A DNA stretch of 36,445 bases from Pseudomonas fluorescens (GTDB lineage Bacteria; Pseudomonadota; Gammaproteobacteria; Pseudomonadales; Pseudomonadaceae). The position numbers and the translations under genes were made by a program. The stretch spans positions 1 through 36,445 of the forward strand of contig NZ_VCNJ01000007.1 of the NCBI RefSeq assembly GCF_005938625.1, read 5' to 3'. Shown here in pieces: positions 1 to 7,800 of this stretch. Below the pieces are notes generated by a model. The model was not told the origin of the DNA and searched no databases. It saw nothing but the letters and a program-made list of their open reading frames with translations. The first letter of the stretch is position 1. Each line of letters starts with the position of its first letter.

Positions 1-75
1 TGGGAATGCCTCAATGGACGCTCCGCGGTGACGCAGAGCGTCCCGAGCTGCATTCCCACGCAGAGCGTGGGAACG
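1..75. repeat. REP-like double hairpin downstream of fecA
   Basis: Two hairpins lie side by side. The first pairs GGACGCT near 16 with AGCGTCC near 43. The second is a perfect stem, TTCCCACG (53-60) with CGTGGGAA (66-73), around a CAGAG loop. Hairpins of this type, with 'cattcccacgc...gcgtgggaacg' ends, are common between Pseudomonas genes as REP elements. It sits just after the fecA stop and may also protect or end that transcript, but no T-run follows it. Confidence 0.6.
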
Positions 76-80
76 ATCAA

Positions 81-2543
81 TTAAAACCCGACACTGGCCT
101 GCACAAAGAACGTGCGCGGCGCGCCGACATACATCCCCGAGTTGTTGTCGCTGGAACGGGTGAAGTACTGCTTGTCGAAGATATTCTTCACCCCCGCGCC
201 GAGCTTGAGATTCGACAGTTGTGCGCCGAAGTCATAGCCGCCACGCACATTCCAGGTCACGTAACCCGGGATGTCGCCGTACTGCCCGTCCGCCGTGCCC
301 TCAGTGATGTAGTTGCCGTTGAAGCTGCCATCAGCGTTAACACCGGTGCCCGGCGAGCGCTGTTTGGACTGGGCAAAACCGTCGATGTTGTAGGTCCAGC
401 GGTTGATGTCGTAACGCAAACCGACGGTTGCCACCTGCCGCGAATAGAACGGCAGATCACGACCCTTGAAGCCCGGAATCTCGCCTTCATAAGTAGCGCG
501 GGTGTAGGTGAAACCCGCGTTGGCGGTCAAGCCGTCGAGACGCGGATCCAGCGCCGCCATGTCGTAGTGCACCGAGGCTTCGATGCCCTGGTGCTTGGTC
601 GCGCCGAGGTTGGTCCAGCCCACGTCGTTGCTGATGTATTGCAGTTCGTCGTCGAAGTCGATGTAGAACAGCGTCACTTCACCGCCCCACACGTCATCGT
701 TGTAGCGCGTGCCGATCTCGTAGGTCTTGGCCTTTTCCGGCTCCAGGCCATTAGCGGTCTGATCACCCGAGCCGCCCTGACCGAGCTGGAAATACTGCAG
801 GCTGCCGAACGAGGTTTCGTAGTTGGCGAACAGCTTCCACGCGTCCGACAGGTGATACATGACGCTCAGCGCCGGCAACGGTTCGTTGCTTTCGATGCTG
901 CGGTTTTTCGCCTGTACCGGTTTGCCGGCCGTGTCGAGCACCGCGCGGTCATGCCAGTCGGTGCTGATGTGTTCGAAGCGAATGCCCGGGGTGATGGTCC
1001 AGTTGCCGACGTCGATTTTGTTGTCGATGTAGACCGAGTTGGCCTCGGTGCCGCCCGTGCGGTCCTGGAACACATGGCCGTCGGAGGTCGGCGTGAGCAC
1101 CGGCTGATTGTTGACCAGCGCCACACGGCTCGACGACTCGTGCATCGCCTCTTTCAGGTAGCGATAACCGACGCTGACTTCCTGCGTGGTCGGGCCGACA
1201 TCGAAAACCCGCGACACCCGTGGCTCGATGCCCAGCGTGTAATACGAACGCGGGTATGAGCTGAGGGTTTTCTGGTCGCGGGCGGCGATGGTGCTGCCAC
1301 GGAAGCTGTCGGTGTAATAGGTAAGGATTTCCGCTTGGGTGCGTTCGTCGATCTGGCGGATCCACTTGAACGACACGTCTTTGCGCCGACCGGTGAATTG
1401 GTCGTAGTCACGCACCGAGTCGTACGGCTTGTCGTCGTACTGCTTCTGCGTCAGGCCGCCGGGCATATCGGCCGTGGCGTCGTAGTAGTGGAAGTTGAGG
1501 CTGAAATCGTCCTGATCGGTGGGCGCCCAGTGAGTCTTGAGCAGCACGTCGTCGATGTCGTTGCCGTTGTTGCGCTCGCGGTAGCCGTTACCGTTGACGC
1601 CGGAGTACAGCAACGCCACGCCCATGCCGTTGTCGGCGGTGCCACCGAGGAACGCGGTGTCGATGTGTTTCCAGCCACCGTACTGAGTGGTTTCCAGGGT
1701 AGTGCCGATTTCACCGGTGGTTTTTTCCGGAATCGCCCGGGTGACGAAGTTGATCACCCCACCGACGTTCTGCGGCCCGTAACGCACCGAACCGGCACCA
1801 CGCACGACGTCAATGCTGTCGAGGTTGCCCGAGGAAATCGGCGCCATCGACAGTTGTGGCTGGCCGTACGGGGCGAACGCCGCCGGTACGCCATCGATCA
1901 ATACGGTGGAGCGCGGCGACAGACGCGAAGTCAAACCGCGCACGCCGACATTCAGGGAGATATCGCTGCCGCCGGTGCCGTTGGCATCCTGCACCTGCAC
2001 GCCCGGCACACGCTTGAGCACATCGCTGACGTTCATCGCGCCCTGCTCGACCATCGCTTCGCGGCGGATCACCGTACGCGCGCCCGGGTGGTTCTGCACA
2101 ACGGCGGCGTTGGCATCACCGAGCCAGTCACCGACCACCTTGATGTCGGTCACGCCCAATTCCAATGGACCATTGCCGGCGGCGGAGGTCGCGGCCGGCA
2201 ATGGTCCATTGCCGGCGGCGGAGGTCGCGGCCGGCGACAGCGTTACCGAACCTTCGTTGATCTGGTAATCCAGACCGCTGCCCTGCAGCAATTGGCGCAA
2301 GGCCTGCTCCGGCGAGATATCACCGTCGACTGCCGGCGCCTGTTTGCCGGCGACCAGGTCGGGGCTGAAAAACACTTGCAGAGATGTCTGCTGGCCCAGT
2401 TCGCTGAGGGCCTGACCCAATGGCTGCGCGCGGATATGGATCGCTTCGCCAGCGAAGGCCAGTGGCATGGCAGCGTTGACCGCCAGCGCGAGGGCCAGCG
2501 GCAGCCAAGGGGATTTTTTGTTGTTGGCAGGGGTGTTTTTCAC
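81..2543 (-). CDS. fecA: FecA-type ferric dicitrate TonB-dependent receptor/transducer
   Basis: Outer-membrane ferric citrate receptor that imports iron with TonB and signals to the anti-sigma factor. The 820-residue product has a signal peptide ending near LAFAGEA, then an STN signalling domain (about residues 33-105). A Gly/Ala/Pro linker follows, with a TonB-box-like stretch (TDIKVVGDWLGDA), then the plug (RSTVLIDGVPAAFAPYGQPQ, VVRGAGSVRYGPQNVGG) and a beta-barrel ending in Phe (QASVGF). Blocks such as VVGDWLGDA, GPQNVGGVINFVTRAIP, GIEPR and IGNWTITPG-like NWTITPGIRFEHI resemble E. coli FecA closely as I remember it, which is why I use the symbol. The start is GTG at 2543, with AGGA about 12 bases upstream. 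It is last in a fecI-fecR-fecA order, 98 bp after fecR, and is expected to be read by the FecI sigma factor. The linker carries a 12-residue tandem duplication. Confidence 0.93.
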   Translation of the reverse strand: MKNTPANNKKSPWLPLALALAVNAAMPLAFAGEAIHIRAQPLGQALSELGQQTSLQVFFSPDLVAGKQAPAVDGDISPEQALRQLLQGSGLDYQINEGSVTLSPAATSAAGNGPLPAATSAAGNGPLELGVTDIKVVGDWLGDANAAVVQNHPGARTVIRREAMVEQGAMNVSDVLKRVPGVQVQDANGTGGSDISLNVGVRGLTSRLSPRSTVLIDGVPAAFAPYGQPQLSMAPISSGNLDSIDVVRGAGSVRYGPQNVGGVINFVTRAIPEKTTGEIGTTLETTQYGGWKHIDTAFLGGTADNGMGVALLYSGVNGNGYRERNNGNDIDDVLLKTHWAPTDQDDFSLNFHYYDATADMPGGLTQKQYDDKPYDSVRDYDQFTGRRKDVSFKWIRQIDERTQAEILTYYTDSFRGSTIAARDQKTLSSYPRSYYTLGIEPRVSRVFDVGPTTQEVSVGYRYLKEAMHESSSRVALVNNQPVLTPTSDGHVFQDRTGGTEANSVYIDNKIDVGNWTITPGIRFEHISTDWHDRAVLDTAGKPVQAKNRSIESNEPLPALSVMYHLSDAWKLFANYETSFGSLQYFQLGQGGSGDQTANGLEPEKAKTYEIGTRYNDDVWGGEVTLFYIDFDDELQYISNDVGWTNLGATKHQGIEASVHYDMAALDPRLDGLTANAGFTYTRATYEGEIPGFKGRDLPFYSRQVATVGLRYDINRWTYNIDGFAQSKQRSPGTGVNADGSFNGNYITEGTADGQYGDIPGYVTWNVRGGYDFGAQLSNLKLGAGVKNIFDKQYFTRSSDNNSGMYVGAPRTFFVQASVGF
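2163..2234. repeat. 36-bp in-frame tandem duplication inside fecA
   Basis: Units 2163-2198 and 2199-2234 are adjacent and match at 35 of 36 bases, differing only at position 7 of the unit (A versus T). They encode two copies of a 12-residue ATSAAGNGPLPA block in the flexible linker between the STN domain and the TonB box/plug. Because 36 is divisible by three, the reading frame is kept. Confidence 0.95.
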
Positions 2544-2641
2544 GTCGTACGTAGTCCTGTGGATCGCAAGAGTGTGCGGCTGTTAATGCAAACCAGTTGC
2601 AGTTGAACAGGAAGACGATGAACTCGAAAAAAACCTGAATT

Positions 2642-3625
2642 TTATTTTGCGATTATTTCCTGACTGCCATCGGCGAGGGTGCGAACGGCCACCGGCAGGA
2701 TGCTCGGCAAGGCCTTGAGCAAGGCGTCGGTGTTGTCGGATTTGAACACGCTGGTCAGGCGCAGACTGGCCACAGCCGGGTTGGCGACAGTCAACGGCTT
2801 CTCACGATAACGCGACACTTCGGCGGCGACTTCACTGAGGCTGGCGTTGTTGAACACCAGTTTGCCGCCACGCCACGCCGTCAGTTCCGCCGGGTTGACT
2901 GCATAGGCTGCGGCGACTTTGCCTTGTGCATCGACATGGCTGCCGAGGCCGGCAGTCAGGCTCAGGAATTGATTATCCGGCGCATCGCGCCCCTGCACTT
3001 TCACCGTGCCCTGCTCCACAGCCACGCGGGTTTGCGCGATATCGCGACGCACATCGAAACGCGTGCCGGTGACTGTGACCTTGCCATTGCCGGTCTCGAC
3101 CACGAACGGTCGCGAGGTGTCGTGGGCGACGCTGAACATCGCTTCGCCTTCGCTTAAATCAATGACCCGACGATCCTTTTCATAGCGCACCTGCAAGCGG
3201 CTGCGACTGTTCAGATCAATCACCGAACCGTCCGGCAGCGCCACATGTTTACGCTCGCCCAACGCTGTGGCGAACTCGGCGCTGTAGCCCCCCGGATGAT
3301 TCAAGCCACTGAACAAGCCCAGCCCGAGCGCCACCGCCAGCACACTCGCGGCCACGGCATAACGCAACAACGGACGCCGTTCGCGGCGAGTGGGCGGTGT
3401 TTCAACAAGGGCTTTGAGGCGTGGCGCCGGGAGCAAATCCGCCGCCGACCACAAGCCCTGCAGCAACTGAAATTCGTCACGGTGCTGCGAATGTTCATTC
3501 AGCCAGGCGTCAAAGCGCTGCTGCTCGTCGGCACTGACGGCCGGCTCCTGCAAACGCACAAACCAGCGAGCCGCATCATCGCGCACCGTTGTTTGCCCGC
3601 ACGCGCAATCACGAGTATCCATCAT
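2642..3625 (-). CDS. fecR: FecR-type anti-sigma/sigma-regulator protein
   Basis: Inner-membrane regulator that relays the signal from the receptor STN domain to the ECF sigma factor. The N-terminal cytoplasmic domain (DUF4880-like) shows AARWFVRL, FDAWL, and H-R-EF. One TM segment follows (RYAVAASVLAVALGLGLFSG), then the periplasmic FecR domain with LPDGSVIDLNSRSRLQVRY, GEAMFSVAHD, RPFVVETG and VTGTRFDVR, and a C-terminal STN-like part. The open frame extends to 3742, but MMDTRDCACG at 3625 (or the second ATG at 3622) is preceded by AGGA at good distance and fits the family length. About 90 bp separates it from the upstream sigma gene, and that gap holds a solitary REP half-site. Confidence 0.92.
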   Translation of the reverse strand: MMDTRDCACGQTTVRDDAARWFVRLQEPAVSADEQQRFDAWLNEHSQHRDEFQLLQGLWSAADLLPAPRLKALVETPPTRRERRPLLRYAVAASVLAVALGLGLFSGLNHPGGYSAEFATALGERKHVALPDGSVIDLNSRSRLQVRYEKDRRVIDLSEGEAMFSVAHDTSRPFVVETGNGKVTVTGTRFDVRRDIAQTRVAVEQGTVKVQGRDAPDNQFLSLTAGLGSHVDAQGKVAAAYAVNPAELTAWRGGKLVFNNASLSEVAAEVSRYREKPLTVANPAVASLRLTSVFKSDNTDALLKALPSILPVAVRTLADGSQEIIAK

Positions 3626-3667
3626 GGAATGTCCTGTTTGGCCGGGAATATAAAGACACACAGCCCT

Positions 3668-3700
3668 CTGTAGGAGCTGCCGAAGGCTGCGATCTTTTTG
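3668..3700. repeat. Solitary REP half-element (GTAGGAGCTGCCGAAGGCTG family)
   Basis: This stretch matches the left arm of the inverted pair at 16090-16183, starting CTGTAGGAGCTGCCGAAGG. Here it stands alone between fecI and fecR, so it could form only the small internal GCTGCCGAAGGCTGC-type fold. Its place inside an otherwise compact regulatory operon is slightly unusual. Confidence 0.7.
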
Positions 3701-3713
3701 CCATGACGCACAT

Positions 3714-4205
3714 TCACGATTGCAACCCGTCCAGTCGATCACGCAGATGCCGCAGGGTGCGGATCATATACTTTTCGACCATGTTCTTGGACAGCCCCAG
3801 GCGTTCGGCGATTTCCGCCTGGGTCAGGCCTTCGATCTTTTGCCAGACGAAGATCTTGCGGCAATTGACCGGCAGCTCGGCGAGCGCTCGTTCAATAGAG
3901 TCGGCCAACTGGATCGCATGCATGTAATGCTCCGGGTCGCCGATTGACGACTCACTGTGATCGATGGCCTGTGACTCCATGGCGCCGCGCCGATCCTCAC
4001 GCCGATAACCGTCGACCGCAATATTGCGCGCGGTCTGGTGCAAATACGCCCGAGGCTGCTGCACCGCCGCCGAATCCGACTCAAGCACCCGCACAAAGGT
4101 GTCGTGCGCCAGATCCTCGGCCTGCGCGCGGTTGCGCAGGCGACGAGTCCAGGTGCCGATCAACTCTTCGTAATGCTCGAAAAAGCCGGGTCTGCGGGGA
4201 CGCAT
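3714..4205 (-). CDS. fecI: FecI-type ECF RNA polymerase sigma factor
   Basis: Extracytoplasmic-function sigma factor expected to direct transcription of fecA. Region 2 is seen in YEELIGTWTRRLRNRAQAEDLAHDTFVRVLE and region 4 in LTQAEIAERLGLSKNMVEKYMIRTLRHLRDRL (the MVEKY signature is typical of FecI members). The open frame has an earlier ATG at 4259, giving 181 residues. That ATG lies inside a Fur-box-like palindrome, and the family domain begins soon after MRPRRPGFF, so I prefer the ATG at 4205 (163 residues). Neither start has a good Shine-Dalgarno, so this choice is uncertain. The gene is first in the minus-strand fecIRA order. Confidence 0.9.
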   Translation of the reverse strand: MRPRRPGFFEHYEELIGTWTRRLRNRAQAEDLAHDTFVRVLESDSAAVQQPRAYLHQTARNIAVDGYRREDRRGAMESQAIDHSESSIGDPEHYMHAIQLADSIERALAELPVNCRKIFVWQKIEGLTQAEIAERLGLSKNMVEKYMIRTLRHLRDRLDGLQS

Positions 4206-4246
4206 TGGGGATTTGGGCGGCGTGCTGAGGAAAGGGGCGTGAATAG

Positions 4247-4261
4247 TAATGGTTACCATTA
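4247..4261. promoter_or_regulatory. Fur-box candidate upstream of fecI
   Basis: TAATGGTTACCATTA is an odd palindrome of 7+1+7 bases. Against the core of the consensus Fur site (TAATGATAATCATTA) it matches 12 of 15 positions. Iron repression of fecI by Fur is the known arrangement in ferric citrate systems. It overlaps the first possible fecI ATG (4257-4259). Confidence 0.7.
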
Positions 4262-4310
4262 AGCCGAAGCAATGGATTCCTCGACCGACCGTCCGGGCCG
4301 TAACTCGCGA

Positions 4311-4688
4311 TCAGCGTTTTATCGAAATCACACCGCTCATGTATTCATGCAGATCGCGCAAATCCTTAACACTCCAGGCGTGCGGCGGTATTTTTACCCC
4401 GTTCTCCTGCAATGTTTTCGGAATCAGGTTGCCGTTGGGGCGAAGGATGATCGACGACACAATCACGCCCGGATATTCATTCAGGCGTTTTTTGAACGCA
4501 GGCGTTGTCAGGTCAGGAGTGGGCGGATTGCTTTTGTGCGCCAGTGGCCCTGTTCCTTTGATATCGGCGCCGTGGCACACAGCGCAGCGCTGTGAATAGA
4601 GGTTTTTACCGTTGCTGTTATCCGCGAAAGACGCTGATGTTTGAGTGATCAGCAAAGTCCCGAGTAAGACGGCGGATGCTATTTTCAT
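4311..4688 (-). CDS. Small periplasmic class I cytochrome c
   Basis: A 125-residue secreted monohaem cytochrome c. It has a signal peptide (MKIASAVLLGTLLITQTSASFA), one CXXCH haem site (CAVCH) about 20 residues into the mature protein, and a later Met/His-bearing C-terminal helix (LRDLHEYMSG). The segment GTGPLAHKSNPPTPDLT is common in single-domain cytochromes that feed dehydrogenases or oxidases. The open frame begins at 4718, but ATG 4688 has GGAGG seven bases upstream, and the signal peptide then starts properly. It is followed upstream by a REP pair and precedes fecI on the same strand. Its redox partner is unknown, and nothing adjacent suggests one. Confidence 0.85.
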   Translation of the reverse strand: MKIASAVLLGTLLITQTSASFADNSNGKNLYSQRCAVCHGADIKGTGPLAHKSNPPTPDLTTPAFKKRLNEYPGVIVSSIILRPNGNLIPKTLQENGVKIPPHAWSVKDLRDLHEYMSGVISIKR

Positions 4689-4751
4689 TGTTGCCTCCAT
4701 GGCATTTAAGAGGCGCAAGATAGTCGAGTTTTAACGCCCGGCGCAAAACAA

Positions 4752-4842
4752 TGTGGGAGCGAGCCTGCTCGCGAAGGCGGTACATCAGTCACTTAATGCA
4801 TTGACTGAACGGACGCCTTCGCGAGCAAGCTCGCTCCCACAG
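4752..4842. repeat. Inverted REP pair (GTGGGAGCGAGC family)
   Basis: The left arm, TGTGGGAGCGAGCCTGCTCG followed by CGAAGGCG, is answered by the right arm CGCCTTCGCGAGCAAGCTCG followed by CTCCCACA about 35 bases later. The two arms are nearly perfect inverted copies, and each has its own GAGC..GCTC hairpin. It lies between the tpsA stop and the cytochrome gene. A second pair of the same family is at 17195-17290. Confidence 0.9.
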
Positions 4843-4891
4843 GGTTTGGTGGTGGATGCGGGTTCAAGTGCATCCACCACTGGCCATTGCA

Positions 4892-7800
4892 TCAGCCTTT
4901 TTCGTCGATCCCGGCTTGCAGGGTCTGGGTGTCCAGATGCCCGCTCAGGGTGACCGGGCCGACTTTCAGGTTGCCGTTTTCCAAGGAAACCTTCGGTGCG
5001 TTTTCCTCGGCTTTATGCGGCAGATCAAGGGTGGCTTTCACGCCGTAGTCACGGTTACTCAGATCAGTGCTGCTGACCTTCGAACCACCCAGATCGACCT
5101 TCCCTTGCGTCGCTGAAATCTGCGCGCCGGTCAGTTGAGTAGCACCGCCAACAGCAAGGTTTAAACCTTGGCTGGCACTGATCCCGGACGCCTGCGCCAC
5201 GCTGTCCTTGTGCGCGTACTCACCCTGCGCTTTCAGCGTCGGTTTGTAGTCGGTGCCGGCGAGTTTCTCTTTGTCGCTCGGTGGATTTTTCTTCGCGGTC
5301 AGGCCCAGATCAACATCGACCTTGGCATGGTTGCTCGCGTCCTGACGGCTTTCGACGCTCAGATCACCCGCGACCTTGCCGCTGACATCTTTAGCATCGA
5401 TCCGCGCACCCGCCAGCTGCGCATCACCGGCACTGTTCAACACCACATGGTCAGCCTTGATCTGGCTGTTCTGCTGGGTGCTGCCCTGCAAGTAATCCAC
5501 ACCCACCTTGGCGCCGGCGTTGAAGCCGTGATCGCTGCTGGCCTTCTCATCGGCGGCGGTCGGGGTTTTGCTGCTGAGGTTGCCGCCGGCATTCAGCGCG
5601 ACATTCCAGTTATTGCGGTGGTCGCTGGACTGCGCCGACTCCTGCACGTAACCGCCCTTCTGCGCGTCGATACTGACGTTCGGTGCGCTGACTTGCGTGC
5701 CTTGCAGATGAATCGAATCACCGCTTAGTGCGACGCCGCTCTGACTGTTGAGTTGGCCACCGGTAAGGGTCTGCGAATCCTCGTTGACCCGACCGATGTT
5801 GAAATTACCACTCAGATTGCCACCCTGATCGCGGCTCTTCTCGCTGCTGGTTTTGCTGCCGCCGCCCTTCAAGCCGCCGCCGAGATTGCTGCCGGTGGCG
5901 GTGTGAGTGTCGGTGGCCGCTTGCAGACCGAGCTTGCCGCCGGCGTGCAGATTGATGGCGCCAGCACTGTCGATCTTCGTGCCTTGCTGCACTTGGTTGC
6001 CGCCGCTGCTCAACTGCACCGGACCGTTGCCGCTGATGCTCGCCACATGGGCCTGAGTGTCAGTGCTCTGCTTGCCGGTGTGATCGAGCTGGAAACCGGC
6101 GCCGAGATCGACGTTGGTGCCATCGGTGCCCGGCAAGGTGCCGACTGTCAGCGAGCCATTGCCGCGCAAGCTACTGTCGTTGCTGTTCTGTCGGTCGTTG
6201 GCTTGATTCAGCGCCAGATCACCGCCGGTGTTGATGCTCACACCGCCCTGCCTGCCGTCGAAACGGCTGCCTTCGAACTGCGCATCGCCGCCGACCTTGA
6301 TGTTCACACCCTGACTACCGGCATACCCGCCGACCACGGCACTAGAGCCGTCCTTGCTCGACGCACTGCTGCCACCCGCGCCGCTACCAGCAACGTTCAC
6401 GTCTTCACCGGTCTTGGTGTAGACGCGCACGTCGACCTTGGCATCCACCGCGTTAGCGTTGCTGCTATGCATGTTGCTCGCGGCGTCGGCAAGCAGTTTG
6501 TCAGCGCTGATGTTCACTTGGCCGACGCTGGCGTTGTATTGCGTGCCTTGGTCGTGCAGCGTGCCGGTGGTTTTCACATCGACAGTGCCGCCGTCAAAAC
6601 GGCTGACCACAGCGTTGCTGCTCTGCTCGGTTTTGCTCGCGCTGCCATGACCGACCGCGACGTCGATCCCGACATTCGGCTGACCGAGATTGGCCAGTGC
6701 GTCCTTGTCCGGCACCTTGCCGTTGAGCACGTCCTTGACCGCGCCCGCGATCGGCCGGGCGATGTCCTTGTACTCGACGTTGGCGCCGATGTCCGCCGAC
6801 CAATTGCTGTCGTTGTGCGTGCTGCTTTCGCTGTCGCTGGCCGCGCGATTGTCGATCTCGTTGGCGGCAACATTCAGGCCGTTGCCAGCCTTGAGCTGCG
6901 CGCCTTCGGTAGCGAGTTTGTCGGCATTGATGGTCAGGCCACCGCTGCTCTGCACACTCGTGGTCTGTGCGATGGTTTTGCTGGTCGAATCCTGCGCAGT
7001 GCTGTGGGCGAAATCGACGCCACTGCCGGCACGGTCGAGGCCGCCGGTGTAGTAGAAACCGCCGCCGGTGCTGGAGGTGTCGGTGGAGGTTTTGTGGCTG
7101 TCTGCTTCTGCGAGCAACGACACGTTTTTGCCGCTCAACGTCGTGTCGCCTGCGGTGGATTTCACCTCCGCGCCTTTGAGCGTGACGTCACCGCCCGCCT
7201 TCACCTGCACGCTGCCGCCGCTGAGGCTGGAGCCTTGTTGAGTGGCATCGTTGCGGGTCACGGTTTGCTGTTTGTCTTCGTAGTGAATCCCTGCGCGATA
7301 CTGCTCCGGCGTTTGCTCTTTGGCGTAGGCATCGAAGCCACGGGTTTGCGTGGTGTCAGTGCTGTCGTGAGTGTTCTGCGTGGAATGCACATTCACATCG
7401 CCCGCCGCGTCGGCGGTCAACGCACCGTCAGCCTTGACCGTCGAGCCCGCCACTGCAATGTCCTTGGCGCTCTTGAGCTTGAGGTTGCTGTCCGACACCA
7501 GTTCGCTGCGCACGGTGCTGCTGTCTTTGCCGTGCTGCCGCGACTCGTCCTTGGTGATGCCGAAGAACTTGCTGTCCTTGTCGTGATTATTGCTGTACGA
7601 GGTGTCCTGCACGCCGTCGATGGTCAGCGAACCCTTGTCGCTGATCACGCTGGCGTCACTGCCGCCACGCACCTGGCTGCCGCTGATGCGCACGTCGTCA
7701 GCCTTGACGATCAGTTTGCCGCTGGCGTTGATTTTGCTGCCCTGATGCTGGGTCTTGCCCTTGTCGGCATCGCCGGTCTTGCCGAAGAAACCACCGCCGA

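Noticed and set aside
6..1259. Plus-strand open frame of 417 codons opposite fecA
   Set aside because: A shadow of the fecA coding strand with Val/Arg/Ala-biased composition and no family features; fecA has full family motifs.
4892..5400. CdiA-type toxin end of the haemagglutinin
   Set aside because: No VENN-like motif, no change in composition at the C-terminus and no small immunity gene downstream.
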